Shown here one piece after another: positions 34,593-50,400 of a stretch of DNA of 64,000 nt. The DNA is from Brachionus plicatilis (lineage: Eukaryota; Rotifera; Eurotatoria; Ploima; Brachionidae), in assembly GCA_010279815.1 (NCBI GenBank), contig QEOQ01000552.1, positions 693,869 through 757,868 on the forward strand, read 5' to 3'. Position 1 is the stretch's first letter. Every line of letters begins with the position of its first letter. A program made the translations under genes and the position numbers. The notes under the pieces were generated by a model. It searched no databases. It had not been told where the DNA came from and saw only the letters and a program-made list of their open reading frames with translations.

Positions 34593-34929
34593 AATACATA
34601 AATAAAGAGAATAAATTTTTTCATCCTCAAATAAATTAGTAATTGGCATTAAATTTTTACTCAAATTTATCATCAAAATAAAAATTTTTCCATCAAAATT
34701 TTTTTTAAAGCAAATAAAAAATAACTCATCAAAAAATTTTTTTTACAAAAATTTTTTATTCTCTGAATCAAATTAAAAAAATTAAGCAACAAAAAAGATA
34801 CAACAAATAAAATCTTACTTCAAGATTTTATTACTTTGAAATGAATCAACTATTCGTCAGATTAAATCATTAAATTTTAAAATAATTTTAAAAATAGTAT
34901 TTATAGATTATTTTTAACTTATTTTTTTT

Positions 34930-36230
34930 TTCCTTATTCACTCCTTGTGGAGCATAGGGCCATTACTTTTGATTTCCACTCAAGTCGATCTTTTGCCTTT
35001 ACCCTTGCTTCTCCCCACGCCATTCCCATATCGATAAGCTCTTTCGTGATTGTTGACCTCCGTGTTACTGCTGGTCGTCCTACCTTACGTCGCCCTTGGG
35101 GTGTCCATTGAAGGACCCTTTTTGGTATCCGTGTTTCTTTCATTCTAAGTACATGCCCGAGTCATCGCAGTCTTTTGATTTTAATGTATTGACTTAATGG
35201 CTCTGAATTTGTCGTTCTGTATAGGTCAGCATTCGACAATGTCTCAGGCCAGTGTATCCCGAGAATCCTCCGCAGGCTTCCAGTGTAGAAAGTTTTAAGG
35301 CTTTTCCTGTCAGATTCACACATCTCCCAACATTCACTTCCGTACATCAATGTTGCTTTTACAAAACTGTTGTATAGCTTAAGTTTTGTTTCCTTGCTGT
35401 AGCTGTTTGATTTCCATGCTGGTCGGAGTCTAGCAAAAGCACTCTTTGCTTTGGCAAGTCTATTCTTAATTGTCTGTGTGTTCCCAACGGTGTGCTAATA
35501 GTGCTTCCTAAGTATATGAATACACTTACACACTCAATTTGTGTACCATCGATGGTGATCGAGGTATCCAATTTGGTGTTTATGCAAATAACCTTCGTTT
35601 TGGCTCCATTAATTTCGAGTCCAGTTGGTTTAGCGTTGTTCGCCAGGTCTTACGTCTTCATGTGCATATGTGCTTCTGTATTAGATATAAGCACCAGATC
35701 ATCGGCAAAGTCTAAGTCTCCAAGTTTTGCAGTTAATCCCCATTGAATACCGCTCGCACTAACAGTTGTTTTCTTCATGACATAGTCAATCAAAATTAGG
35801 AATAGTGTCAGAGAGAGAACGCACCCTAGACTGACTCCTGTACACACTTTGAAACTCTTAGATTTTCTTTTTTCCAGAATCACGCTACACTCTAAATTCT
35901 CGTAGAAGAGCCTCTTCTAAGGTAACTTGATAAAACGGTTTTATCAAGTTACCTATCTTCTGTGGTAGGCCATAATACATTAATATGGCCCACAAGGTTT
36001 CTCTGTGTATGCTATCTAAGGCTTTCTTGAACTTTATTGCAGCTTCTATTTCTTTTAGGCTTGGCACTTCGGTCTTAATATCGAGGTCAGTGCTAGCTGC
36101 TTCAGGTCTTAAAGACTCTTAAGGTTCTGGTCTATTTAGAACTTCTCTAAAGTGCTCAATCCATCTTGCTCTTTTTTAATTGTTAGGATACGGCCTTATT
36201 TGTCTTTCACTAATGCTGTTCTTTTCTAAA
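34930..36230 (-). mobile_element. Decayed RTE-like LINE, 3' part
   Basis: Broken pieces of one reverse transcriptase are in order on the minus strand: ARWIEHFREVLNRP, ETLWAILMYYGLPQKI, GVSLGCVLSLTLFLILID, then GIQWGL...LGDLDFADDLVLIS with the catalytic FADD intact. They are followed by YLGSTI, MMYGSECWEMCESDRKSL, RRILGIHWPETLSNADL and the C-terminal RIPKRVLQWTPQGRRKVGRP. This is the arrangement of the RTE-type endonuclease-reverse-transcriptase family common in invertebrates. The element ends in CTCCACAAGGAGTGAATAAGG plus poly-A (34953-34922). Multiple frameshifts make it dead, but it is well preserved. A 35-bp perfect palindrome lies inside it at 35920-35954. Confidence 0.85.
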
Positions 36231-36569
36231 AAAAAAAACAACACATTTTTAACTTATTGGATTTATAGAAATTTCGATTGATTTGAATAGTTTTAAAAAT
36301 AATAAAAATTCTTAATATACTTTACAGTTATTAGCTGGTGTAAATGAAAATATTTGGCTAGAATATAGGAGACTCCATTTGATTTTCCAAGATTGATTTA
36401 TAATTGATATATATGTTTTTTTAGATGAAATTTTAATAAATTTTTTGATAAAAATAAAAATATTTTGGTGATAAATTTCATTTTATTGATGATAAAATTT
36501 TAAATATTTGATGATTTAATAAATACCACAGATAAATAATTAAAATTTTAAGGTTAAATATTATTTAAT

Positions 36570-36720
36570 AATGAGCTCTTTTTAGTATCCGTGTATCTTT
36601 CATTCTCAGTAAATTTCCAAGCCATCGCTGTCTTTTATTCTTAATGGATTGATTATATTGATTTAATGGCTCTGAATTTGTTCTTGCTGTTCAGCGTTCG
36701 ACAATGTCTCAGGCTTAAGT
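36570..36720 (-). mobile_element. Second fragment of the RTE-like LINE
   Basis: About 150 bp align with 35110-35255 of the neighbouring LINE. They share words such as TATCCGTG, TTTCATTCT, TTAATGGCTCTGAATTTGT and CATTCGACAATGTCTCAGGC-like text. It covers the region encoding RRILGI...to the C-terminus. It is more diverged than the longer copy and lacks both ends. Confidence 0.7.
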
Positions 36721-37571
36721 TGTTAAACATGAGTTCACCAAATTGTTCTTTTATGCTACTTGCAATGAATTCAGCCTTCTCAGCGCCTATAACAAGATTT
36801 ATTTACATAATTTTTTTACAGGATTTTCTAGTTAATCATTTGCTTGTAAGGTAATGTTCTCATTCATATAAAATATAGACTTGATTTTAAAAATTAACTA
36901 AATAAATTCTTAAAAAAAACTAATCAATTCTCAAAAACATACTTGATTTAAATAAAAGATAAAGCTAATGAGTGAGTATTTTTTTATAGAAAAGAAAAGA
37001 TTTTTTTATAGAAATTAAAGATGTATATGAGAGGAGATGAAAAAGAATTTCTTTTGAATACTTGAAGAAATGTAAGACCTAATCAACTTTTCTAAGTTTT
37101 TTCCATTTTTGGAAAGTATTAAAGGTTAATCTTGAACTAAATTATTCAATAATATTTAAAAAAATTTAAAAACTTATGCCTAAAATAGTTTAAATCCAAT
37201 AAGAAATAATTTAGATTTTGATTTTCCTATGATATCACAAGGTGAGAAAATTATTTTACTAAAAAAAAACATTTTTGATTTTTACAATTGTTAATTTAAT
37301 TTGGATTTGAAAAAAAATCAAAAAATTATGCAAAAGATAAAAATGACTGATTATAAATTTAAAACTTTATATTTTAGAAATTATACTTTTAAGATTATTT
37401 TTGGATTTGGAAAAATTAGTATAAGTAGCAAATTTGAAAAAAAAGGTTTTTTAGCATACTTGTTAGAATATAAAAATAAAGAAGAACTATTTCACTCTAA
37501 TCTAAATCATTTATATTTAATTTAAATTAATTAATTATTCAAGTTAGCGTCGAGTGCATCTGAAGCCTTAA
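36721..37571. other. Intergenic upstream of CK2-beta copy 2
   Basis: AT-rich. A low-complexity frame at 37301-37525 is not convincing. No other feature. Confidence 0.4.
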
Positions 37572-37820
37572 AAGAGGAGACAGAAACATACTCAGCAATC
37601 TTTTAAATTCGCCAAAGTGTCTCAAGCTGAAAAATTTAAGCTAACACCTTTTTCAAATCAAGCACAATCAAGTGCCAAAGTAAAACAATTGGAGCATTTT
37701 CAGAAGACCAAAAAACTAAAATCATCAAAATCAGACTCTTCAGCATCCAAAACGTCTTCGCCGACCAATTCCAGCTCTTCGTCGTCTTTAGAGAACAACA
37801 ACACTGATAACGAAACTACA

Positions 37821-38579
37821 ATGAGCAGTTCCGAAGAAGTTTCGTGGATTTCGTGGTTCTGTGGTCTGCGCGGAAACGAGTTTTTCTGTGAAGTGGACGA
37901 AGACTATATTCAGGACAAATTTAATCTGACTGGCCTAAATGAACAAGTTCCACGGTACCAACAAGCTTTAGACATGATACTCGATTTAGAGCCAGACGAA
38001 GAACTGGAAGACAACCCGAGTCAAAACGATTTGATTGAGCAAGCTGCAGAAATGCTTTACGGTCTAATACATGCTAGGTACATTCTCACCAATAGTGGAA
38101 TACAAGTCATGGTAAAACCTTCAGATGAATTTTTCTTTTTTAAATTTTAAGTTTTTTTAAAGCTAGATAAATTCCAAAACGGAGATTTTGGATTTTGTCC
38201 GCGAGTTTACTGTGAAAATCAACTGATGCTTCCGATCGGTCTGTCAGATGTCCCTGGAGAAGCTATGGTTAAGCTTTATTGTCCAAAGTGCATGGATGCT
38301 TACACACCAAAATCTTCTAAGCATCACCACACGGACGGAGCCTATTTCGGAACAGGGTTTCCTCACATGCTGTTCATGGTTCATCCTGAATACAGACCAA
38401 AGAGAGCTGCCAATCAATTTGTGCCAAGGTTAATTTTTGAATTATTTTAAAATTATTTTATTTAATTTTGAAATTGAATTTTTTTCAGACTCTATGGATT
38501 TAAGATTCATGAACAAGCATATAATTTACAGTATCAAGCAAATTCTGCCAAAGGAACTGCTCAAGGAAAAACAGCATAA
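37821..38579 (+). CDS. CSNK2B: Casein kinase 2 regulatory beta subunit, copy 2
   Basis: Three exons (37821-38111, 38163-38428, 38489-38579) total 648 nt, 215 aa, the usual family length. Intron positions match copy 1 at 25476-26264. It has [18 protein letters not shown], the acidic [15 protein letters not shown] segment and the zinc-ribbon cysteines (FCPRVYC, LYCPKC). Differences from copy 1 include LDKFQ for LEKYQ and a different tail ([16 protein letters not shown]). The frame is open without an ATG back to 37572 and reads a Ser/Lys-rich stretch ([20 protein letters not shown]), so a longer isoform with an upstream exon is possible. The conserved ATG at 37821 was chosen because copy 1 starts there. 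The 3' half of exon 2 and intron 2 are nearly identical to copy 1. Confidence 0.95.
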
Positions 38580-40007
<1,428 letters not shown>

Positions 40008-40365
40008 TTAAAAGTTATGTGATTTTATTTTAGACACACTGAATTAAGAAAAATTGGCTTGATTAAATGTTATTTAGTAATTTTGATTTTTTTCTTGATT
40101 TTTGTTTTAGATAAGCGTTGGAAAAAATATATTGTTGATTTTTATTTAATTTAGAATTTGATCTTTATGAAATATGATTTAAATAAATTTTCAAATCGAA
40201 TTTTATTTTATTTAAAGCTGTTTTTAATTAAAAGTTAAACATTTTAACTAAAAACAAGAATGTTGTTGTAGAATGTAGCCAAAAATTAAATTTTCACATA
40301 TTGACTTTTTTCCACTAATTTATTTATGTAACAACAATTATTTTTCCTAAACCATATTTCGATTA

Positions 40366-40600
40366 CGTCGAGCTGATGGTGTAATGGTTCTATTAGCCTC
40401 TTTAAAGTAGTAAAATGAGCAAAAGGTTCGAATCTTGTCGGAGGAAATAGAGGAATAGTACAAAAATGGGAAGCTGTCGGTTAAAAAGAGTCATCAACAC
40501 CAAATACTATTCTGCAAGCGTGTAGGGATCATCTTGGTATATAATTAGTCACAAAAAAATAAAATACTATGAACCTTTGCTCCTAAGGAGTGAATAAGGA
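40366..40600 (+). mobile_element. tRNA-derived SINE with a LINE-like tail
   Basis: The head has RNA polymerase III promoter boxes: A box TGATGGTGTAATGG (40374-40387) and B box GGTTCGAATC (40425-40434), spaced about 37 nt apart as in a tRNA. The body has no further tRNA structure. The tail GCTCCTAAGGAGTGAATAAGG (40579-40599) matches the 3' tail of the RTE-like LINE at 34930-36230, including the CTCC/GGAG stem. A SINE that borrows the tail of its partner LINE is the expected arrangement. Confidence 0.75.
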
Positions 40601-40975
40601 TAATTTATACAAAAGTACCAGTAAAAGTATAAAAAAAATAAAAAAATAAAAATTCATTGTTTACATTTGTTTAAATTTTGGCTGTTTATTTATATGTGTG
40701 GTTAAAGTTACTATGGTTCACTAAAAACTATTTTTGTTTTTTTTTTAAAGCAAAATAAATCTTTTTTATCAAGAAAATGGAATTTTTCTTTTTTTTTCAT
40801 ATTTTCCATTAAAGAAATAAATAAATAATTAATTATTAGAAATAATATCAGTAATTATCAGTAAAAGATTTTTAGGTTTTCAATAGGAAGGATCGTTGAA
40901 CGATTTAAAGTCAAAATAAAATTAAAAAGTGGCGTTTAACAATTTTTATTCTATTTTTTAAGAAACAAAATTGAT

Positions 40976-41530
40976 TTATTGTGTTTCCATTGATTGTTGA
41001 ACGCTTTCCTCGGAGTGCTTTCCTTTGGCTTCGGTCTGTTTAGAGCGGGCTTTGCGTTCCAAGATAAGTTTACGGTCTTTGTCCAATTTTAATTTGGTGA
41101 TAACGGTCTAAAATAAGAAAGTTTTTAAAAGGTGAAACAATTTTTTCCTAATTTAGCATAACTACCTTTGATGGATGAATGCCGACATGGACAGTAGCAC
41201 CGTTGGCTTTCTCGCGTTGGATTCTTTCTACATGGACTACAAATTTTTTTCTGTAGCATTGTAAGACTTTGCCAGTTTGTTGACCTTTATAGTGACCTCT
41301 ACTGATCTAAGAACAGGACTTTTAATAAATAAGGCAATGGCAGACAGAGGCTTAATTTTTACCATAACTTCATCATCTTTTCTGATTGGGATGCTTCTGA
41401 CGTTGTATTTTTTGCGGAGTTCTTTGCTTAAAGGAGCGCTCATTATTTTCCTTCTAATGTGTGAAGGAGCTTTGAAGTGTCTGGCGCGATTTTTACGTCT
41501 GGATGATGATACTAATTTGTTGAATTTCAT
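40976..41530 (-). CDS. RPL26: 60S ribosomal protein L26 (uL24)
   Basis: Three exons (41530-41363, 41306-41166, 41107-40976) total 441 nt, 146 aa, matching the eukaryotic length. The N-terminus [38 protein letters not shown] and the KOW-domain [12 protein letters not shown] are near-identical to vertebrate L26, as is [17 protein letters not shown]. It binds 28S/5.8S rRNA near the polypeptide exit. The exon 1/exon 2 junction gives [11 protein letters not shown], so two residues differ from the vertebrate VQVVRG. A strong acceptor (TTTACAG) lies 9 nt before the ATG. It is convergent with the AMMECR1/SINE side. Confidence 0.96.
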
Positions 41531-43993
41531 CTTGGTATCTGTAAATTAGATCAACTCTAGAATAAAGAGATAAATCAGAATAAAATAAGAAAAAGTCTTT
41601 GAGGAATAGCATCCACATTTGAGCTTAAATTTTCTATATGAGTGTGAGAGAGAGAGGAGAAAAATTAGTATAATAACGAGGAAAAATATAATATTGGAAA
41701 AAAGTGTGCTCGTCCTCGATGCTAAACATATTAAAATAAATTCAAATGCATTATTTTAGAAATTTGCAATCAGTTTTTTTTACGAAACTGATTTGAAATT
41801 ATTTTTAGCTTGCAATTTGAAATTTATTGCCAACTAAATTCTTTTTATTAGTCTAAGAACTTTTGTTAATTTAATTTTATTCAAAAATAAGAGAGACTTG
41901 AAAATTTTTTCTACTTAAAAAAAACTATTTTCTAAATAATTTAATAAAGTTTATTTTTATATAATAAGTTAAGTTGCTTTAAAAGGCATTTGCATACTCT
42001 ATTATTTTTAGGGAAAGTTTAATTTGATTGTAAAAAATAATTTAATCTGTGATTAATAAAACCAGCGTTTAATTAATTGATTATATAGTTAAAATTCATA
42101 TTAGAATTATTTAATTTACAGAGTTGCTTAAAAGTCATTTAATAATTGTAATATTAAATTTATCTTAATTAAATGGTCCATTTTTATTATTCCATACTTA
42201 TCAGAATAATTTGAAAATATCAATTACAAAAACTTTTTTAATATTTATTTTTAAAAATTTTTGCCTAATGCTTCATTATTGACTGTAATATTTAAAAAAA
42301 TCTATGGTGTTCTTTTATAAATTAAAGTTTTGTCCAGGAGCTTCTACTCGAGTCTTTTCTGCATATTTTTTTTTAATATTAATGAACAAACTTATACGAA
42401 TATACTTTTTTTTGTTGAAAATTAAAAAAAATGATTATTAGTTTTCCTGTTAACTTATAGATAAAAGCAAAATTAGAAAACAAAAAACATTTTAGACATA
42501 AAAAAATAAAACTTACATTTCATTTATTAATTCTTCTATTTCATTAAAAAAAATTTATTCGGATTATTAAAACAAACTTTATTTTTTGATGGTTTTGTGA
42601 AGTTCAGTACAAAAAAACAGAACAAATTGTAAAAAAATTAAATAACTTTTTTTCTAAAAGCTTAAAATTAATTTTGTGAATGCAAAATGTTGCATCAACT
42701 GTAAAAGTCTGCTTATTTCTGCAAAATGCATTACGCTCGATTATATTAAAATTAAATAGCTGCTAAAATCTGCAAATTTAGCAGACCTTAATATTTGATG
42801 CAACTTGGAATGTTGCACTATATTGCATTTACAGAATTAAGTATGAATTTTTAGAAAAAAATTCATTTCATTTTTTAACATATTTTCCTGTTCTTTTTGT
42901 CATTTTGGACTGAATTTCACAGAACCTTTTTTGATATTGATTAAAAATTAATTAAAGTTTAAATAATTTAAAAAAGTAAAAAACTTTCCAATAGTGTTAA
43001 TTAAATAAAAAAAGAATAACAAAATAAAAAAATCAGAATATAAAAAAGCTCAAATTAAAAATTTAATTAGGCTAATTTACGAAATATAAATTGTTGAATT
43101 TAGATAATTTTTGTTTATTCTAATAGATTTTAACAAAATAATTTTAGTCAAAGTTTTAAACATCCTTTATAAGTTATTTAAAATTATGTTGTTAACTTTC
43201 TCTGTTTAAATAAATAAAAAAGAAATTAAAATTTGAATTGAAGTTAAAGACTGGCGAAAAAGTAATTTTACTGTTTACATATTTATTTAAATATTTGAAA
43301 ATTTAATTCTAAATTAAATTTGGCTATTTTAAGTAAAATTTGTTTTAAAAATACAAGAATTATGACTAAAATTTGGGCTTAAGTAAAGACTGAGTTCTTT
43401 GAAAATTGAAATTGAAAATTGAAAAATTTTTTAAAAAAATTTACGATAAAGCATATTTGTTTCGTTTATTTTTATTTATGATGGTTAATTAAAAAAAAAG
43501 ACATGTAATCAACAGATCTTATGTTCAGAATACACTTTTTAGCTACGCAATCAATAATTTAGTACTTGAAAATGAATACCAAATTTAAATGAGTACCTCT
43601 CATAAATTTTCTAAAAAAATTCCTTTTTCAAAATAAACTTTCTCAAAAATCAGTCTATTGTACAGTCACTATATAAAATGTAAAGTAAGCACAAAAGTTA
43701 AGATTCAAATTATTGGAAAAAATATTTTATAATGCAAATCAAACAAAAATATTCTATTTCAAAAATTATAGATGGTGCTTGCTTGTAGAAAACTCATTTA
43801 GAGAAAACTTCTCTTAATATCAAGCATTATAAGTTTGAAAATTTTTACTCACTTAAATTTAGAAAAATTTAATTTCAAGACCCTAGGACACTTTTGAATT
43901 AGTAGGGTCTTCTTCAGAATATTAAATAAATTTCTTAATTTAGAAAAAAAAATAAAAAAAGACTTAATTGTAAATTTGAAGTGTGGAAACAAA
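41531..43993. other. Intergenic between RPL26 and WDR5
   Basis: AT-rich. It contains a 37-bp dispersed repeat (42618-42654, also at the 16.4-kb gap edge) and an imperfect inverted repeat at about 42688-42812. A short (GA)n run occurs near 41645. No gene recognised. Confidence 0.45.
42688..42812. repeat. Imperfect inverted repeat rich in TTGCATC / TCTGCAAA words
   Basis: GTTGCATCAACTGTAAAAGT (followed by CTGC) near 42689 pairs with a reverse copy ending near 42812. The loop has further TCTGCAAA words. The vocabulary resembles that of the foldback element at 28942-30065, so it may be a degraded relative. Confidence 0.4.
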
Positions 43994-46813
<2,820 letters not shown>

Positions 46814-47493
46814 ATTAAATCTTACAAGAAATATAAAGCGACAACGACTTTAAAAAAGCTTTCGATTTTTGGTTCAAAATTTAAAAATTGATTTTAAAAA
46901 AATTGATTGTGATTTATTTTTGATGGTATGTACAAATGGTAATGGCATGTAACATGTAACGATTATTCAATTTGGAATTGACCAAATTATTCATTTAGAA
47001 TTGTAAAAGTGTCTAGTAGCAAATAAAGCATTCATCTTATCAGCAAACATCCTTGTTTCTTTTTTTAATTTATTTGTAAAAATATATTTGTATTTTTTGA
47101 GTAGTATTTTTCGATTTTGTTGGTCTGTAAAAAAATTTTTTTCGAATAATAAGCAAAAAAGTAACAATCTTTATTAATGAACTAGAAGTTTGGAGTCATG
47201 TGAAAGGAAACGATTTAAACAAATCACATAGAAATCAATTTTAATTTTGAACCAAATTTTAAGTCAACGTTGTTATGCTCGTTCCAATTATTTGAAATGA
47301 ATATTTCTATAAAATTTATGTATGATATTAAAGAAATTTTTGAAACTATTTTAAATTTTTTTTTTTCGTTTAATTTTTTTATTTAATCAGTGAAAATCAT
47401 TGAATAAAAATTTGGACCATTTAAACTTTCTGATTGTAATTAATCAGATTTTTTAATTATTACTCTGTTTCGGTAAAATTAGCACATTTTAGA
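46814..47493. other. Intergenic between WDR5 and ELP4
   Basis: Contains the WDR5 3' UTR and AATAAA at 47022-47027. An acceptor-like CATTTTAG ends one base before the ELP4 start codon. Nothing else seen. Confidence 0.5.
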
Positions 47494-50400
47494 ATGAGTG
47501 AACTGGTACAACCGAAGTCTTCTTATTTTGTAAGAAAAACTCCTAATCAGTCCACTACACAGAATGTAAAACCAACTCAAGTTCTTAATATTCCGGGTAC
47601 TCGCACATCTTTACACAATAATCAATTGCTTACACCGATTGGTATACCTTCTATTGATGCAACAATCGGTAAACTTTAATTTCAATCTTTACTCTTATGT
47701 GTACAATACTTACAATACTTAAAATATAATTTATTTTAAAATTTTTTTAATTTAAATTTGTAAATATGAAAATGGCAAGTTTTTTTTCTATTATACATTT
47801 TTAGAAATAATTGCGTGATTAAATTTCAAATTTTATCATGCTTAAGCATTGAGTTTAAATTAAACAACGTAATTTCAAAATCTCAAAAAAGTTAAATAAA
47901 AAATAAAAACTTGCCAAATATAAAAAAATTACTTCAAGCTTATTGAAAATTCAATAAAAAATGAATCTCTTTATAAATAATTTAAAAGTGATGTTGAAAA
48001 AATAAGGAAAATAATCACCAATATTGAGTTTGCAAATCAAAAATTATAAAAACGTTAATTTTTATTAATTATTATTATTTTCTATGATTTGATTCATTTT
48101 CTAAGATTTCTGGTTGGAACTCCAATTTGAATTTATTCTTCTACCTTTTGAGTCAAATTTCCTTCAGGTTTATATAGATATTTTCTAAATATTATCTACA
48201 GTCTTGGCGAGTTACACAGTATTTTCCTGAACGTATATAAACGATCACATTCATTTTCATTTACAAGCTTACATTTGGCGTGTTCTAATTCATTAACTAA
48301 AATTACTGATTTCTCACCAATTTTACAAGATGCCTTACTTTTCTCAAAATTACTTAATTAATTTAAAAATCTGAATTTATTTTAAAAATTAAGTTTAATG
48401 CTAGATTTTTGAATATTTAATTAAATTTTAAAAAAGCTAATTTTTTATTTAACCTTTTTTAAAATTTTTTGTTTATCCTTTGTCACTATATGAACCAAAT
48501 TGAAATAAATAAAGAATTATTGAGATCTAAATAAAATCAGATTACAGAACTCAAATTTTTCATCAAAATTTATACCATAATATTCTAAATCATTCAAATA
48601 TTGTTCTAATTTATAAAAAAATTTTTTAATCGTACCTCTAAAACATCCTTCTCTGGCTCTAAAAATTAATCAAAATCGACTTAAAAGTCTATCTGCTGAT
48701 TTTAGTTTTTTTAAGTAAAATTATGTTTAATTTATATTATTTATAGGACTTAGAAAAATTAATAAGAATAATGTCAGTTATGCAAATTTAGGAAAAAAAA
48801 TTTTTTCAAACAAAAAATGGGGTCTAAATTTTAAAATTTTGGGAAACCTTTATAGATCTTTAGTTTGAACCATTTTAGTTTAAAGTTTTTCATATCTTAA
48901 TTGTTTCTCAGAAAGTAATATTAAAAGAATACAGGTAATTCAAAAATTCAGCAGTTCAGTCAATTCTAAAACTAAAATACGACACTCATTCCAACATTTT
49001 ACTTCACCAGGCGTTAAATAAACTTAGATTACTACCAGTCTCGAACAGCTTTTTGGTTGACAGACTGGTGAATCAATATAAAGCAGTTTTTGAATCAAGA
49101 TATATCGAATAAATGATTCTATTATGTCATTGCTACCTTATTCTTTCTTTCCTGAAATGTTCACTTCCTTAAAATGTAGCAACATTGATTTCTCACTTCA
49201 ATTAATTTTATAATTTTTTTCTTTTTATTTTTAAAGTTCATCCGTTTATTTTTAAACATGTTTTTCGAAAAAAAAAATTAAGAATTTGTAGAAAGTTTTT
49301 AATTTTTTGTTGCAATAGCAAATCGTTAGTTAACATAAATATTATAAAATAAAAATGCAACATTTTACTGAAATTGATTGAAAATAAAGTTCCATTTACA
49401 ATAAAATAATTCAAATAAAAATTTTTTTTTAATAATTGATTTAATAAATAATAAAAAAAAGAGTAAGCAATTTAATTAAATTAAATTAAGCTTCAATTTA
49501 ATTAGACTGGAATTAAATAAAATTAAATGATTTCTTTACAAAATTAATTTAATAATTTTTTTTTTCAAATAAAGAATCTAAACTGTTTAAAACTTTTATT
49601 TTGTTTTAAATGATTTTTTTTAATAAATAAATTTTTTAGCATCAGTTTAAAATTAAGGACTAAGTTACTCTCTAAATTTTTTAAAATTCTAAAATTCTAA
49701 AATTGAAGGAAGAATTTTATATTATTTATTAATTTACTTACAAATAAGGAATTAATAAAAGAACGCATCTAAAATTTTGCTAATTTAACTTGGTCTCAAA
49801 TCTTTTTAAAACTAAAAAACAATTGCAAAAACAATTATTTTCTAAAGATACGCGAAAGAGCTTTTGCTTTATACAGATATTCAGATAAATAATAAAAATA
49901 AAATAATTGTTCCGCTTAGATTTTTTTTTGCAAAATAAAGAAAGACATTATATTAATATTAGAAAAAGATAACAAATTAGAAGCTAACTCATTTCATTAT
50001 TTTTTTCCATCTTTGAAAAGATGTCCGACTTTAAATAAAAAATATGTTTTTTAAAAATCAAATCATGTTTTTATAGAGTTATCAGGAAGCAACACAATCT
50101 GAATAAATTTTCAAGGAAAATTCGTAAATTAATTCTTCAATATTTTGCAACAATTTTTCCATAATTAAAATTAAGTGCAAAATTTTTTTAAAATTTTAAT
50201 AAAAACTCAAATTGAAAAAAAACTTTTCCTTTAGAAAAATGATCCTTTATTGTTTTAAAATTAGAAATTGAAATAAAAAGAGCTTGAAAAATTTTCAAAT
50301 TACAAATGAGAAATTAAATCATAGTTTTTTAGGAGCTTTAAATTTCTATCATAAGGTGGTGGTCTACCAGTCGGTGGAATCTGCTTAGTTGGTCAAGACA

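Noticed and set aside
37617..37820. GTG-started 177-aa form of CK2-beta copy 2
   Set aside because: GTG is not a credible nuclear start. The conserved ATG at 37821 was used and the extension is kept only as a finding.
40370..40440. Functional tRNA gene
   Set aside because: A and B boxes are present, but no cloverleaf acceptor or anticodon stem could be formed, and the sequence continues into a LINE-like tail, so it is a SINE.
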